Shown: positions 1 to 4,571 of the stretch, piece by piece | Numbering within the stretch: the first letter of the stretch is position 1 | Layout: every line of letters begins with the position of its first letter | Assembly (NCBI GenBank): GCA_947453125.1 | Contig: CANGGC010000103.1 | Span: 1 to 7,518, forward strand | Direction: 5' to 3' | DNA: 7,518 bases | Origin: Planctomycetaceae bacterium | GTDB taxonomy: Bacteria; Planctomycetota; Planctomycetia; Pirellulales; UBA1268 | The notes under the pieces: model-generated | The model's input: only the letters and a program-made list of their open reading frames with translations | Database searches by the model: none | Told to the model about the DNA's origin: nothing | Made by a program: the position numbers and the translations under genes

Positions 1-207
1 AGGGCCCGCCATCGGCTCGAGGAGCATCCCGACTACGACAGCCTCCGGCTCCTTGAATCAGCCGACCGCCGCGGCCATGTCCGCAGCGGCGAGGCCCCGA
101 CGCTCGAGGAGGCGATTGAAATCCTCCGCGGGCTCGACGGCGACGACGGCGCTCAAGCGACCGACAACGCGGACGACGATGACGCTCAAGCGACCGACGA
201 CGCCTGA
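1..207 (+). CDS. 3' end of unknown protein with duplicated acidic tail (partial)
   Basis: Frame 1 is open from the left edge to a TGA at 205-207, giving 68 residues with strongly G/C third positions, unlike the Thr/Arg-rich overlapping frames. The visible part has charged helical segments (LEEHPDYDSLRLLESADRRG, then TLEEAIEILRGL) and ends in an Ala/Asp-rich tail. That tail contains a repeated AQATD unit: a 15-base stretch at 151-165 recurs exactly at 184-198, a period of 33 bases or 11 codons, so the frame is kept. I do not recognise the family. The distance from this stop to the first attC-like site (157 bases) is much longer than in the other cassettes, so the gene may be older or may not be a cassette gene. 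Confidence 0.7.
   Translation, partial: RARHRLEEHPDYDSLRLLESADRRGHVRSGEAPTLEEAIEILRGLDGDDGAQATDNADDDDAQATDDA
151..203 (+). repeat. In-frame 33-bp tandem duplication in an acidic tail
   Basis: GCTCAAGCGACCGAC occurs at 151-165 and again at 184-198, followed by A/G-ACGC in both copies. The 33-base period is a multiple of three and adds 11 residues of Ala/Gln/Thr/Asp to a disordered-looking C-terminus. Confidence 0.75.
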
Positions 208-364
208 CACTCGGGGCCGCGGGTGCGCGGCATTCCACCGTGGCCACGCGGGCCCGGGCGGCGACAGGGGCCGTCTTGCCGATCGGCGACGGCCGTCGAC
301 ACCTGGCTGCCACCCCCTCACCTGCAGCATGCGGGGCAAGGGTGGATATACTGCAAACGGCGCC
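208..364. other. Gene-free stretch between the first gene and attC1
   Basis: No convincing gene. The frames open here are Arg/Pro-rich and are either continuations of shadow frames or run straight through attC1 (223-459). The stretch holds one strong GC-rich hairpin (269-294) and a lone TATACT (346-351) without a matching -35 box. Confidence 0.5.
269..294. terminator. GC-rich hairpin, possible terminator after the first gene
   Basis: GGCCGTC (269-275) pairs exactly with GACGGCC (288-294). The interior contains the palindrome GCCGATCGGC (278-287), so the stem can extend with a two-base TT bulge and a GATC loop. It starts 61 bases after the stop at 207. There is no U-tract, so it is not a classical intrinsic terminator. 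Confidence 0.35.
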
Positions 365-461
365 TGTTAACGCGCCAGCGACTGGGGGCTAGAATCGACG
401 TAAGCCATTGCCGGGAAGCCCATTGCGTCCAAGGGGCGCCAGCGGCGCAAGTGCGTTAACA
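365..461 (+). repeat. attC1, cassette recombination site
   Basis: The outer arms are a perfect 9-base inverted repeat: TGTTAACGC (365-373) and GCGTTAACA (453-461). This gives R'' TGTTAAC and R' GTTAACA. Inner arms GCCAGC (374-379) and GCGGC (442-446) pair with A377 extruded, as expected for the extrahelical base of attC. The inner pairing is weaker than in attC2-4. Its loop start CTAGAATCGACG (389-400) recalls the TAGAATCCT segment of attC7 and attC8. Confidence 0.65.
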
Positions 462-476
462 CGCAGGCGCGGGTGG

Positions 477-493
477 TTATACGGACCGTATAA
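477..493. promoter_or_regulatory. Perfect 17-bp palindrome with -10-like box upstream of the 523 gene
   Basis: TTATACGG (477-484), A485, CCGTATAA (486-493) is an exact inverted repeat in an AT-rich patch of an otherwise GC-rich region. Its right arm overlaps TATAAA (489-494), which could serve as a -10 box about 28 bases before the start at 523. No good -35 box is seen. It lies 15 bases inside cassette 1, clear of the attC1 arms. It could be an operator or a cassette-borne promoter; this is inferred from symmetry and position only. Confidence 0.45.
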
Positions 494-522
494 ATACAAG
501 TTATCCGCCTGAAGGATCGCCA

Positions 523-879
523 ATGGGTGTGACTTACGAGCTAGTGAATGCAGACCGCCGCAACAAGGTGTCATTTCGTCGTTTGGCGGCATGGAAACGG
601 CAAGAACTGATTGGCAATCCAGTAACCTCAGCTCTGACGACCGCGTACGTGTTTGACCACCCCGGAGATCGAATTGCTTTTGTGCCTGACATTGGCCCTT
701 CACCCTTTCTCGACCTGCCGCTCGTCGAGATCAATGACCTTGACGATCTGACGGATACCTACATCGCAAGACTTGTAAACGACGGAATATTGTCGGATCA
801 TGGTGTCTTAGACAATCCGAATATTGATCCTCCAAGCTATCTCCGAGACATTCGATTGAATTGGCTAACGGAGTCCTGA
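523..879 (+). CDS. Cassette 1: hypothetical protein, 118 aa
   Basis: The ATG at 523 follows a GAAGGA ribosome binding site (511-516) at 6 bases, a clear start. The product begins with a charged segment (residues 10-30, Arg/Lys-rich) and continues with a hydrophobic beta-like stretch (RIAFVPDIGPSPF near 50-62) and an acidic region (EINDLDDLTDTYIARLVNDG). It ends IRLNWLTES. There is no signal peptide or membrane segment, so it is likely cytosolic. Base composition is visibly less GC-rich than the gene at 1-207, consistent with separate acquisition. TGA at 877-879 is six bases before the R'' box of attC2. A small globular protein with a W/D pattern could be an immunity-type protein, but I do not recognise the family. 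Confidence 0.8.
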   Translation: MGVTYELVNADRRNKVSFRRLAAWKRQELIGNPVTSALTTAYVFDHPGDRIAFVPDIGPSPFLDLPLVEINDLDDLTDTYIARLVNDGILSDHGVLDNPNIDPPSYLRDIRLNWLTES

Positions 880-885
880 ATTGGC

Positions 886-975
886 GGATAACGATCGGTT
901 GCACCGGAGCCCTCGTCGACGTCGGTCTTGAAATCCACATCAACTCCTCGGGCCCGGTGAACCGTGGCGTTCGCC
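886..975 (+). repeat. attC2, family A site
   Basis: R'' GGATAAC (886-892) and R' GTTCGCC (969-975). L'' (897-912) and L' (950-963) pair as GGTT/AACC, CACCGG/CCGGTG and GCCC/GGGC, leaving G901 and A908 unpaired. Spacers are 4 and 5 bases. The loop carries GTCGGTCTTGAA (921-932), also present in attC4 and partly in attC3, which defines a site family. Confidence 0.85.
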
Positions 976-985
976 GTCAAGCCAC

Positions 986-1591
986 ATGCTCAAACTGTCG
1001 CACCGACAACTTGAAGTCCGAATCGACAACGATCCGTCGTTTACGTTCAGATCAGTCGATAACCCACATTCCTACGATCACGCATACCGTCTCGACGATG
1101 AACCCTATACTCCAACATCGCTTCACACGGTCACTGTCAACCAAGAAGATGGCGAGCCCATTGCCTCATGTATCCTCGGTGCAACAGGAGGCGCTTCTGG
1201 AGTTCACGAACATTCAGCAATAATACACACCGACTCACTGCTCATCGCTGTTGGGCCTTTTATCGCGTCGCTTCAACTGCCAGCACTTACCCTCAACTGG
1301 AAAGTGAAAACGGATTGGGCAACATGCTTTGGCGTGTATCACTCACCCGACAATCGTTGCTACGTTTCCCACGGAGAGATGGATGTTGCCGCTGTCTCGT
1401 ATGATGGTGCGATTATTTGGTCGAACAGCGGTGCCGACATTTTCACAAACGGCTTTTCGGTTACGCAAAATCAGGTCACGGCGATTGACTGGAATGAAGA
1501 CAAATACGTGTGGGATATCGCAACCGGTAAACTGATGGAATCGACGGCGAACAAGGCGGTCAACCCGAGCGGCGGATCGGGCGTTTCCTGA
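986..1591 (+). CDS. Cassette 2: beta-propeller-like protein, 201 aa, with attC-encoded tail
   Basis: The ATG at 986 is only 10 bases after the R' box and has no visible Shine-Dalgarno sequence, so the mRNA start or coupling may set initiation. The C-terminal half has repeated beta-strand blocks of the type seen in single-chain WD40/PQQ propellers: LLIAVGPFIASLQLP, ATCFGVYHSPDNRCYVSHGE, AVSYDGAIIWSNSGADIFT and VTAIDWNEDKYVWDIATGK. I have an impression of similar hypothetical proteins in cyanobacteria and planctomycetes, with a TCFG..SPD....SHGE signature. There is no signal peptide. The last 13 residues (NKAVNPSGGSGVS) are translated from attC3: the R'' and L'' arms are read in frame and the TGA (1589-1591) is in the loop. 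A native tail ending near TGKLMEST is likely; function is unknown. Confidence 0.8.
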   Translation: MLKLSHRQLEVRIDNDPSFTFRSVDNPHSYDHAYRLDDEPYTPTSLHTVTVNQEDGEPIASCILGATGGASGVHEHSAIIHTDSLLIAVGPFIASLQLPALTLNWKVKTDWATCFGVYHSPDNRCYVSHGEMDVAAVSYDGAIIWSNSGADIFTNGFSVTQNQVTAIDWNEDKYVWDIATGKLMESTANKAVNPSGGSGVS

Positions 1592-1636
1592 AATCAAAGT
1601 CACTTGGCCGCCGCCGGGTTACCTTGGGCGTTCGCT
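1546..1636 (+). repeat. attC3, family A site (encodes the NPSGGSG tail)
   Basis: R'' GGCGAAC (1546-1552) and R' GTTCGCT (1630-1636) match at 6 of 7. L'' AACCCGAGCGGCGG (1562-1575) pairs with L' CCGCCGCCGGGTT (1608-1620) over 13 bases with A1568 extruded. Both spacers are 9 bases. Loop TTTCCTGAAATCAAAGTCAC resembles the attC2 and attC4 loops. This is one of the clearest sites in the window. Confidence 0.92.
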
Positions 1637-1646
1637 TGCAGACCAG

Positions 1647-1931
1647 ATGCTCTCAACTACAACAACCACGAGGGCTCGCGTCTGGGGCACGAAGAACGCG
1701 TGGAGCCTGTCCCCGTTTCGGACTGCCGATGAGCCACATCAGGAATGTGATGTTGAGTTGAAAATCCAGGGGGACGACCGGGACGGGTACCACCTGGTGG
1801 TGAGCCCACACGGATTCTTCACGGCCGACTCATGGCATCAAACTAAAGAGGACGCCCTGAGTACGGCGAGGGAACTGTTCGGCGTGCTCCCCGAAGCTTG
1901 GTCGAGGCCAAATCGCGCGGAAGACAATTAG
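1647..1931 (+). CDS. Cassette 3: small hypothetical protein, 94 aa
   Basis: The ATG at 1647 is 10 bases after the attC3 R' box, again with no clear ribosome binding site. After a low-complexity start (LSTTTTTRARVWG) the body is an acidic strand (CDVELKIQGDDRDGYHLVVSPHGFFTADSW) followed by a helix (TKEDALSTARELFGVLPEAW). The closing pattern, a Trp/Thr-rich turn and then an amphipathic helix with an E-x-F-G-V motif and a terminal Trp, is one I associate with small unknown proteins common in planctomycetes and other bacteria. It is probably a single-domain cytosolic alpha/beta protein. The TAG at 1929-1931 overlaps the first two bases of the attC4 R'' box. The true N-terminus could begin later, since the Thr run looks unstructured. 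Confidence 0.7.
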   Translation: MLSTTTTTRARVWGTKNAWSLSPFRTADEPHQECDVELKIQGDDRDGYHLVVSPHGFFTADSWHQTKEDALSTARELFGVLPEAWSRPNRAEDN

Positions 1932-2020
1932 CGAACAAAGCGGCGAACCCTAGCGGCGGATCGGGTCGGTCTTGAAGTCAACGGTACTTGGCCGCCGCCG
2001 GGTTACTGCGGACGTTCGGC
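1930..2020 (+). repeat. attC4, family A site
   Basis: R'' AGCGAAC (1930-1936), R' GTTCGGC (2014-2020). L'' AACCCTAGCGGCGG (1946-1959) pairs with L' CCGCCGCCGGGTT (1992-2004). The site has the same 91-base length and spacing as attC3, and the arms are near-identical. The loop includes GGTCGGTCTTGAAGTC (1964-1979). A TTG at 1972 opens a frame leading into the next gene but is inside the site and is not taken as a start. Confidence 0.92.
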
Positions 2021-2049
2021 ATGCGGGTCTCACCGGATACGGAGTGCTC

Positions 2050-2424
2050 ATGTGTCGATATGCGTTCAAGGGCCCGTACAAGCGGCACTTCGCCTGCTTC
2101 CGTTGCCGGAAGGGCTTCAAGCGGCCGCCGGTCTCCGATCGCGTGATGTCTGACGCCGACCCAGCCCCGTGTCCGGACTGCGGCGAGCGGATGACTGAGA
2201 TGGGGCTGGACTTCAAGACCCCGCCCCATGAAGATGCGGAACAGTGGGCTGTTATCGAACACGTCCGCAGGTTGGGCTATGGCCACATGGATTGTGGGTG
2301 CGGAGGGTCAGGCCCTCTTCCGATTCGGTGGGGGCAGGTGCCGGGGTTCTTGGCTTCCCGTCAGCCAGCATCAGTGGGAGAGCAATTGGCGGAGCGGTTC
2401 GCGGATCGTGGTGAACGTCGCTGA
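2050..2424 (+). CDS. Cassette 4: small zinc-ribbon protein, 124 aa
   Basis: The ATG at 2050 is chosen because GGAG (2041-2044) precedes it by 5 bases and because the protein opens with the MCRYAF sequence typical of this family; the frame extends upstream into attC4 from a TTG at 1972 but that part is attC. Cys16-x2-Cys19 and Cys41-x2-Cys44 form a zinc ribbon, followed by GLDFKTPP (52-59), an acidic QW segment (65-66) and a CGCGGSGP motif (82-89). I recognise the MCRYA...C..C...CP.CG..M...G.DFK.P pattern from small bacterial proteins of unknown function. Metal binding is a firm inference; DNA, RNA or protein partners are unknown. The TGA at 2422-2424 is one base before the attC5 R'' box. Confidence 0.85.
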   Translation: MCRYAFKGPYKRHFACFRCRKGFKRPPVSDRVMSDADPAPCPDCGERMTEMGLDFKTPPHEDAEQWAVIEHVRRLGYGHMDCGCGGSGPLPIRWGQVPGFLASRQPASVGEQLAERFADRGERR

Positions 2425-2425
2425 C

Positions 2426-2522
2426 GCCGAACCAGACGCTGCAGCAGGCGGCGGGGGTGGGTAGGCTTTTTGATGGTCAGTGCTCCAGCGGCCCCCGCTG
2501 CTGCTGAGTGAAGCCGTTCGGC
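2426..2522 (+). repeat. attC5, family B site
   Basis: R'' GCCGAAC (2426-2432) and R' GTTCGGC (2516-2522) are exact complements. The L'' side CTGCAGCAGGCGGCGGG (2439-2455) pairs imperfectly with CCCGCTGCTGCTGAG (2494-2508). L' CTGCTGA (2501-2507) lies 8 bases before R', a spacing shared with attC7, 8, 11 and 12. The loop carries GGGTAGGCTTTT (2459-2470) and TGCTCCAGCGGCC (2481-2493), both also in attC12; the second recurs in attC10. Confidence 0.9.
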
Positions 2523-2548
2523 GAACCACTGACGCGTTCGGGTGATTG

Positions 2549-3034
2549 ATGAATCCAACCGTTTACCTCGAAACAGCGATCATCGGCTACCTTGCGATGC
2601 AGCCCAGCGGCGTTCTACGGATCGCTGCCAACCAGCAGACCACGCACGAATGGTGGACCGAGCATCGCCATCGTTTTTCCGTATACGTCTCGCGATTCGT
2701 GGTCGGCGAATGCGCGGCGGGTGATTTCGTAGCCGCGGCTGATCGCCTGCGTGTCTTAGCCGAAGTGCCGCTGTTGGAGGTTACGACGGATGTGGAATCA
2801 CTTGCCGGGGCGTTGCTTGAAGAGGTGCCGCTGCCCCCAAAGGCAGCGACAGATGCCCTCCATATCGCGGTCGCAGCCGTCAACGGTGTCGAGTATCTCC
2901 TGACTTGGAACTGCAGGCATATCGCAAACCCTGCCCTCAGGCCGCGAATCGAATCGGTTTGTCGTAGAATGGGGTTTGAGCCCCCTGTCATTTGCACCCC
3001 GCAGGAACTTCTGGAGATCGACGATGGAATCTGA
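2549..3034 (+). CDS. Cassette 5 toxin: PIN-domain ribonuclease, VapC-like, 161 aa
   Basis: The ATG at 2549 (MNPTVYLET) is preferred over the TTG directly before it because this N-terminus is the usual start of the subfamily. PIN landmarks: the first-strand acid in VYLET (Glu8, Glu being common here in place of Asp), the helix acid in VVGECAAGD (Glu54), the PPKAATDALHIAVA block with Asp102, and the LLTWNCRHIAN strand (118-127). The C-terminus has the family PPVICTPQELL. Length is normal. Known: VapC toxins are Mg-dependent endoribonucleases acting on tRNA or rRNA in the cytosol and are blocked by a cognate antitoxin. Here the toxin comes first and overlaps the next gene by 11 bases, so the pair is co-transcribed and probably coupled. 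The actual RNA target cannot be read from sequence. Confidence 0.88.
   Translation: MNPTVYLETAIIGYLAMQPSGVLRIAANQQTTHEWWTEHRHRFSVYVSRFVVGECAAGDFVAAADRLRVLAEVPLLEVTTDVESLAGALLEEVPLPPKAATDALHIAVAAVNGVEYLLTWNCRHIANPALRPRIESVCRRMGFEPPVICTPQELLEIDDGI
3013..3016 (+). promoter_or_regulatory. Ribosome binding site of the antitoxin, inside the toxin gene
   Basis: GGAG at 3013-3016 sits 7 bases before ATG 3024 and lies within the last toxin codons. It fixes the antitoxin start in preference to the longer upstream frame. Confidence 0.7.
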
Positions 3035-3203
3035 TCCGGTCGTTGCCGAAGTGCGAGCAGTTCGCGAGCAGCTGGCCGCCCGTCTCGGGTTCCGGCTCCA
3101 CGACATCGTCAAAGAAGCACAGCGGCAAGATGCTGCTGGCGACAGAAAAGTCGTCCGACTCCCACCACGACGCCCCATCGCCGCGGCCGTAGGCACGAAG
3201 TAG
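3024..3203 (+). CDS. Cassette 5 antitoxin partner of the PIN toxin, 59 aa
   Basis: Starts at ATG 3024 inside the toxin gene (11-base overlap, different frame), driven by GGAG at 3013-3016. The sequence is a long charged helix (ESDPVVAEVRAVREQL, then ARLGFRLHDIVKEAQRQ) and a basic tail (KVVRLPPRRPIAAAVGTK). The DPVVAEVRAVRE opening and the closing LPPRRP match what I recall of small proteins encoded directly after this PIN subfamily. No ribbon-helix-helix or AbrB signature is evident, so DNA binding and autoregulation cannot be claimed. Role as antitoxin is inferred from position, size, overlap and family memory. TAG at 3201-3203 abuts attC6. Confidence 0.75.
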   Translation: MESDPVVAEVRAVREQLAARLGFRLHDIVKEAQRQDAAGDRKVVRLPPRRPIAAAVGTK

Positions 3204-3284
3204 TTAGAACCAGGCGCTGGATCAGACGGCGGCTTGCGTCCAGCGGCGGGGCGGAGTCCTTTGTCCGCCGTCGATCAGTTTTCC
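3204..3284 (+). repeat. attC6, strong stem with degenerate R boxes
   Basis: L'' GATCAGACGGCGG (3220-3232) pairs with L' CCGCCGTCGATC (3265-3276) over 12 bases with A3224 extruded, the same type of bulge as in attC3 and attC9. The outer boxes are poor: candidate R'' TTAGAAC (3204-3210) and R' GTTTTCC (3278-3284) match at only 4 of 7, and the right spacer is one base. The stem followed by AGTTTT could double as a terminator for the toxin-antitoxin pair. Confidence 0.6.
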
Positions 3285-3301
3285 GATAGGCGATTATTGC
3301 T

Positions 3302-3817
3302 GTGAATCGAAAGCGGGCGATTACCAGCGTCGCGATCGCTCTGGCCGTGGCGGCGTACTTCGTTGGGTGTGTCGGCTACTACGCGTACTGGGTGGGCGGG
3401 TATCGGGTCGCCGTCCACCTCAGGCGAATTGGCGATTGTCCCGTTGTCGGGGTTCTTGCGTGGCCCGTGTACCCGGAGGCCTTTCGGTCGGCCACAAAAG
3501 CGTTGGGCTCGGCTCCGGCATCATCTCCCAGATACTTTGACCTCTTCGAGATGCGTGGGATTCGTCCAGAGCCCGTCAAAGACGAAGCCTTGCCAATCAC
3601 CGTAAGTGTAGATCGCTACGGCAAGGATGAGACCTTACCACGGCGCAAGAGGGTGCATGACGTTCGGCAGGAGAAACTCGCGCTGGGCGTCTTCTTCGCA
3701 GATGGATCAAGCAACTGCTACATCTACGACATACCTGCCCCTGATGCGCCGCCGGACATCACGGCAGAGGTCTCGGCAGGGACGGGCGAACCAAGCAGTA
3801 CGGCGGACGCGCGATAG
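3302..3817 (+). CDS. Cassette 6: membrane-anchored hypothetical protein, 171 aa
   Basis: GTG at 3302 is the start that gives a sensible signal-anchor: Arg/Lys-rich residues 2-6, then a hydrophobic segment (about 8-32, VAIALAVAAYFVG). A Cys after FVG is not a good lipobox, so an uncleaved anchor is more likely than a lipoprotein. The ribosome binding site is weak. The rest is probably extracytoplasmic: a strand-rich block (VAVHLRRIGDCPVVGVLAWPVYP), a middle with YFDLFEMRGIRPEP, then LGVFFADGSSNCYIYDIP and a disordered Pro/Thr end. I do not recognise it. The last ten residues (GEPSSTADAR) come from attC7 sequence, the TAG (3815-3817) lying 24 bases inside the site. Confidence 0.72.
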   Translation: MNRKRAITSVAIALAVAAYFVGCVGYYAYWVGGYRVAVHLRRIGDCPVVGVLAWPVYPEAFRSATKALGSAPASSPRYFDLFEMRGIRPEPVKDEALPITVSVDRYGKDETLPRRKRVHDVRQEKLALGVFFADGSSNCYIYDIPAPDAPPDITAEVSAGTGEPSSTADAR

Positions 3818-3874
3818 AATCCTAAGGTGTGGCTAGCCGGTGCGGAGGCGAGCTGCTGAGCGAAGCCGTTAGCC
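3785..3874 (+). repeat. attC7, family C site
   Basis: R'' GGCGAAC (3785-3791) and R' GTTAGCC (3868-3874) complement at 6 of 7; this R' is the closest in the window to the classical GTTRRRY. AGCAG (3794-3798) pairs with CTGCT (3853-3857). L' CTGCTGA (3853-3859) is 8 bases from R'. GCGATAGAATCCT (3811-3823) is repeated exactly in attC8. Confidence 0.78.
3811..3832 (+). repeat. Family C loop motif, copy 1
   Basis: GCGATAGAATCCT at 3811-3823 followed by AAGGTGTGG. The same 13 bases occur at 4426-4438 followed by CGGGGTGG. Both lie between R'' and L' of their attC sites, so the repeat is part of the site loop, not of the genes. Confidence 0.8.
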
Positions 3875-3892
3875 GACAGAGAGGCCCCTCGG

Positions 3893-4405
3893 ATGAAAGT
3901 TGCGGATGTAGTTCCGGCGTTCCTCACTGTCTGCCCCACGATCGGCCCGGCTTGGCAGCAGTACCTGGAGTCCTGGAGCGGCGAGCCAGAACGAGGCCAC
4001 TACAACGATGCTGGCGTGGTAGCGCATCACATCGTGGACAGCTTCGAACGCGGGGACCTTTCGGAGTTTCCCACTGCGTTTGCGCTTCTGGAACGGTGCG
4101 TGAGCGATGGTGACGAGCAGGCAAATGAACTAGCGGTCATCGGCATCATCGAAGACATCCAGAACATCGGGTCGCACCGGTCATTCGGCCCCTGGGTTTT
4201 CTACCAGTGGCTCGGTCCGCAGTCGCGCTTGGCCTGGGATAAGTTGTGCGAGTCGTGGCGGCAGGTCGCCGAGGCCAAGGCGCCAGGGTTGAGGGAGCCG
4301 CGTCCGGATCAACCATCCGCCCCACAACCGGACCCGAGTGAGATTCAGGACCCGGCCCTGCGGCGCATGATCGAGTCGCTGTACCGGCGAGACGGCGGCG
4401 GCTGA
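3893..4405 (+). CDS. Cassette 7: DUF7674-like hypothetical protein, 170 aa
   Basis: ATG at 3893 follows GAGAGG (3879-3884) at 8 bases. The product is a predicted all-helical cytosolic domain: VVPAFLTVCPTIGPAWQQYLESW (7-29), VVAHHIVDSFERGDLSEFPTAFALLERCVSDGDEQANELAVIGIIEDIQN (42-92), and FYQWLGPQSRLAWDKLCESW (102-121). A Pro-rich linker and a short terminal helix follow. The order of a Pro-containing first helix, a helix ending in a Phe/Leu pair before 'GDE...N L.. I. I..E', and a closing LGP....W..L motif resembles the DUF7674 family, whose members are often near toxin-immunity genes. This is a memory-based match and tentative. TGA at 4403-4405 meets the attC8 R'' box. Confidence 0.78.
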   Translation: MKVADVVPAFLTVCPTIGPAWQQYLESWSGEPERGHYNDAGVVAHHIVDSFERGDLSEFPTAFALLERCVSDGDEQANELAVIGIIEDIQNIGSHRSFGPWVFYQWLGPQSRLAWDKLCESWRQVAEAKAPGLREPRPDQPSAPQPDPSEIQDPALRRMIESLYRRDGGG

Positions 4406-4488
4406 CCAAACCATCCAGCGGAATCGCGATAGAATCCTGCGGGGTGGAGAGTCCTCTGTCTGCGATCTGCTGATCGCGGTCGTTCGGC
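4405..4488 (+). repeat. attC8, family C site
   Basis: R'' ACCAAAC (4405-4411) and R' GTTCGGC (4482-4488) match at 5 of 7. CATC-CAGC-ATCGC on the left (4412-4428) pairs with GCGAT-CTGCTGATC on the right (4462-4475), with several bulges. L' CTGCTGA (4467-4473) is 8 bases from R'. The loop holds copy 2 of GCGATAGAATCCT (4426-4438). Confidence 0.78.
4426..4447 (+). repeat. Family C loop motif, copy 2
   Basis: GCGATAGAATCCT at 4426-4438 followed by GCGGGGTGG; an exact 13-base match to the copy in attC7 at 3811-3823. Confidence 0.8.
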
Positions 4489-4508
4489 GGCAGAATATCG
4501 GAGCACCG

Positions 4509-4556
4509 ATGTCGGATGAAGCGGCACTCGCCGCTGATCAGCTCAAACGTTCGTGA
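4509..4556 (+). CDS. Cassette 8 micro-ORF, 15 aa (possible leader peptide)
   Basis: ATG 4509 to TGA 4554-4556 encodes MSDEAALAADQLKRS. GGAG (4500-4503) precedes it by 5 bases, a better ribosome binding site than many real genes here have. The peptide looks like a short amphipathic helix. It begins 20 bases after the attC8 R' box and ends 15 bases before the start at 4572, so it could be a leader giving translational coupling to the downstream gene, or a stub left by a deletion. A hairpin GCGGC-ACTC-GCCGC (4521-4534) sits inside it and could influence ribosome passage. GTTCGTG at 4549-4555 resembles an R' box but has no convincing partner arms. Confidence 0.45.
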   Translation: MSDEAALAADQLKRS

Positions 4557-4571
4557 GCTTGAGGTGTAGGT

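Noticed and set aside
346..351. TATACT as a -10 promoter box
   Set aside because: No -35 partner at the right distance and no gene directly downstream before attC1.
53..370. + open frame ending in the attC1 R'' box (TAA at 368-370)
   Set aside because: The stop position is tempting because attC12 does the same, but the translation is a Thr/Arg-rich shifted copy of the frame-1 gene with poor codon choice.
223..459. + open frame running through attC1
   Set aside because: Low-complexity Arg/Pro product without a ribosome binding site; most of it is attC sequence.
861..1223. + open frame (120 codons) spanning attC2
   Set aside because: Overlaps the end of one gene, the whole site and the start of the 986 gene; the product looks like translated attC plus shadow.
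1972..2049. Upstream extension of the zinc-ribbon gene from TTG 1972
   Set aside because: Entirely attC4 sequence and leader; ATG 2050 has GGAG at 5 bases and the family N-terminus.
2536..2542. GTTCGGG as the R' box of attC5
   Set aside because: GTTCGGC at 2516-2522 is an exact complement of R'' and has the conserved 8-base spacing to CTGCTGA; 2536 does not.
4549..4555. GTTCGTG as an extra R' box, giving a 67-base empty cassette
   Set aside because: No complementary R'' box or L arms; the bases are explained by the end of the micro-ORF.
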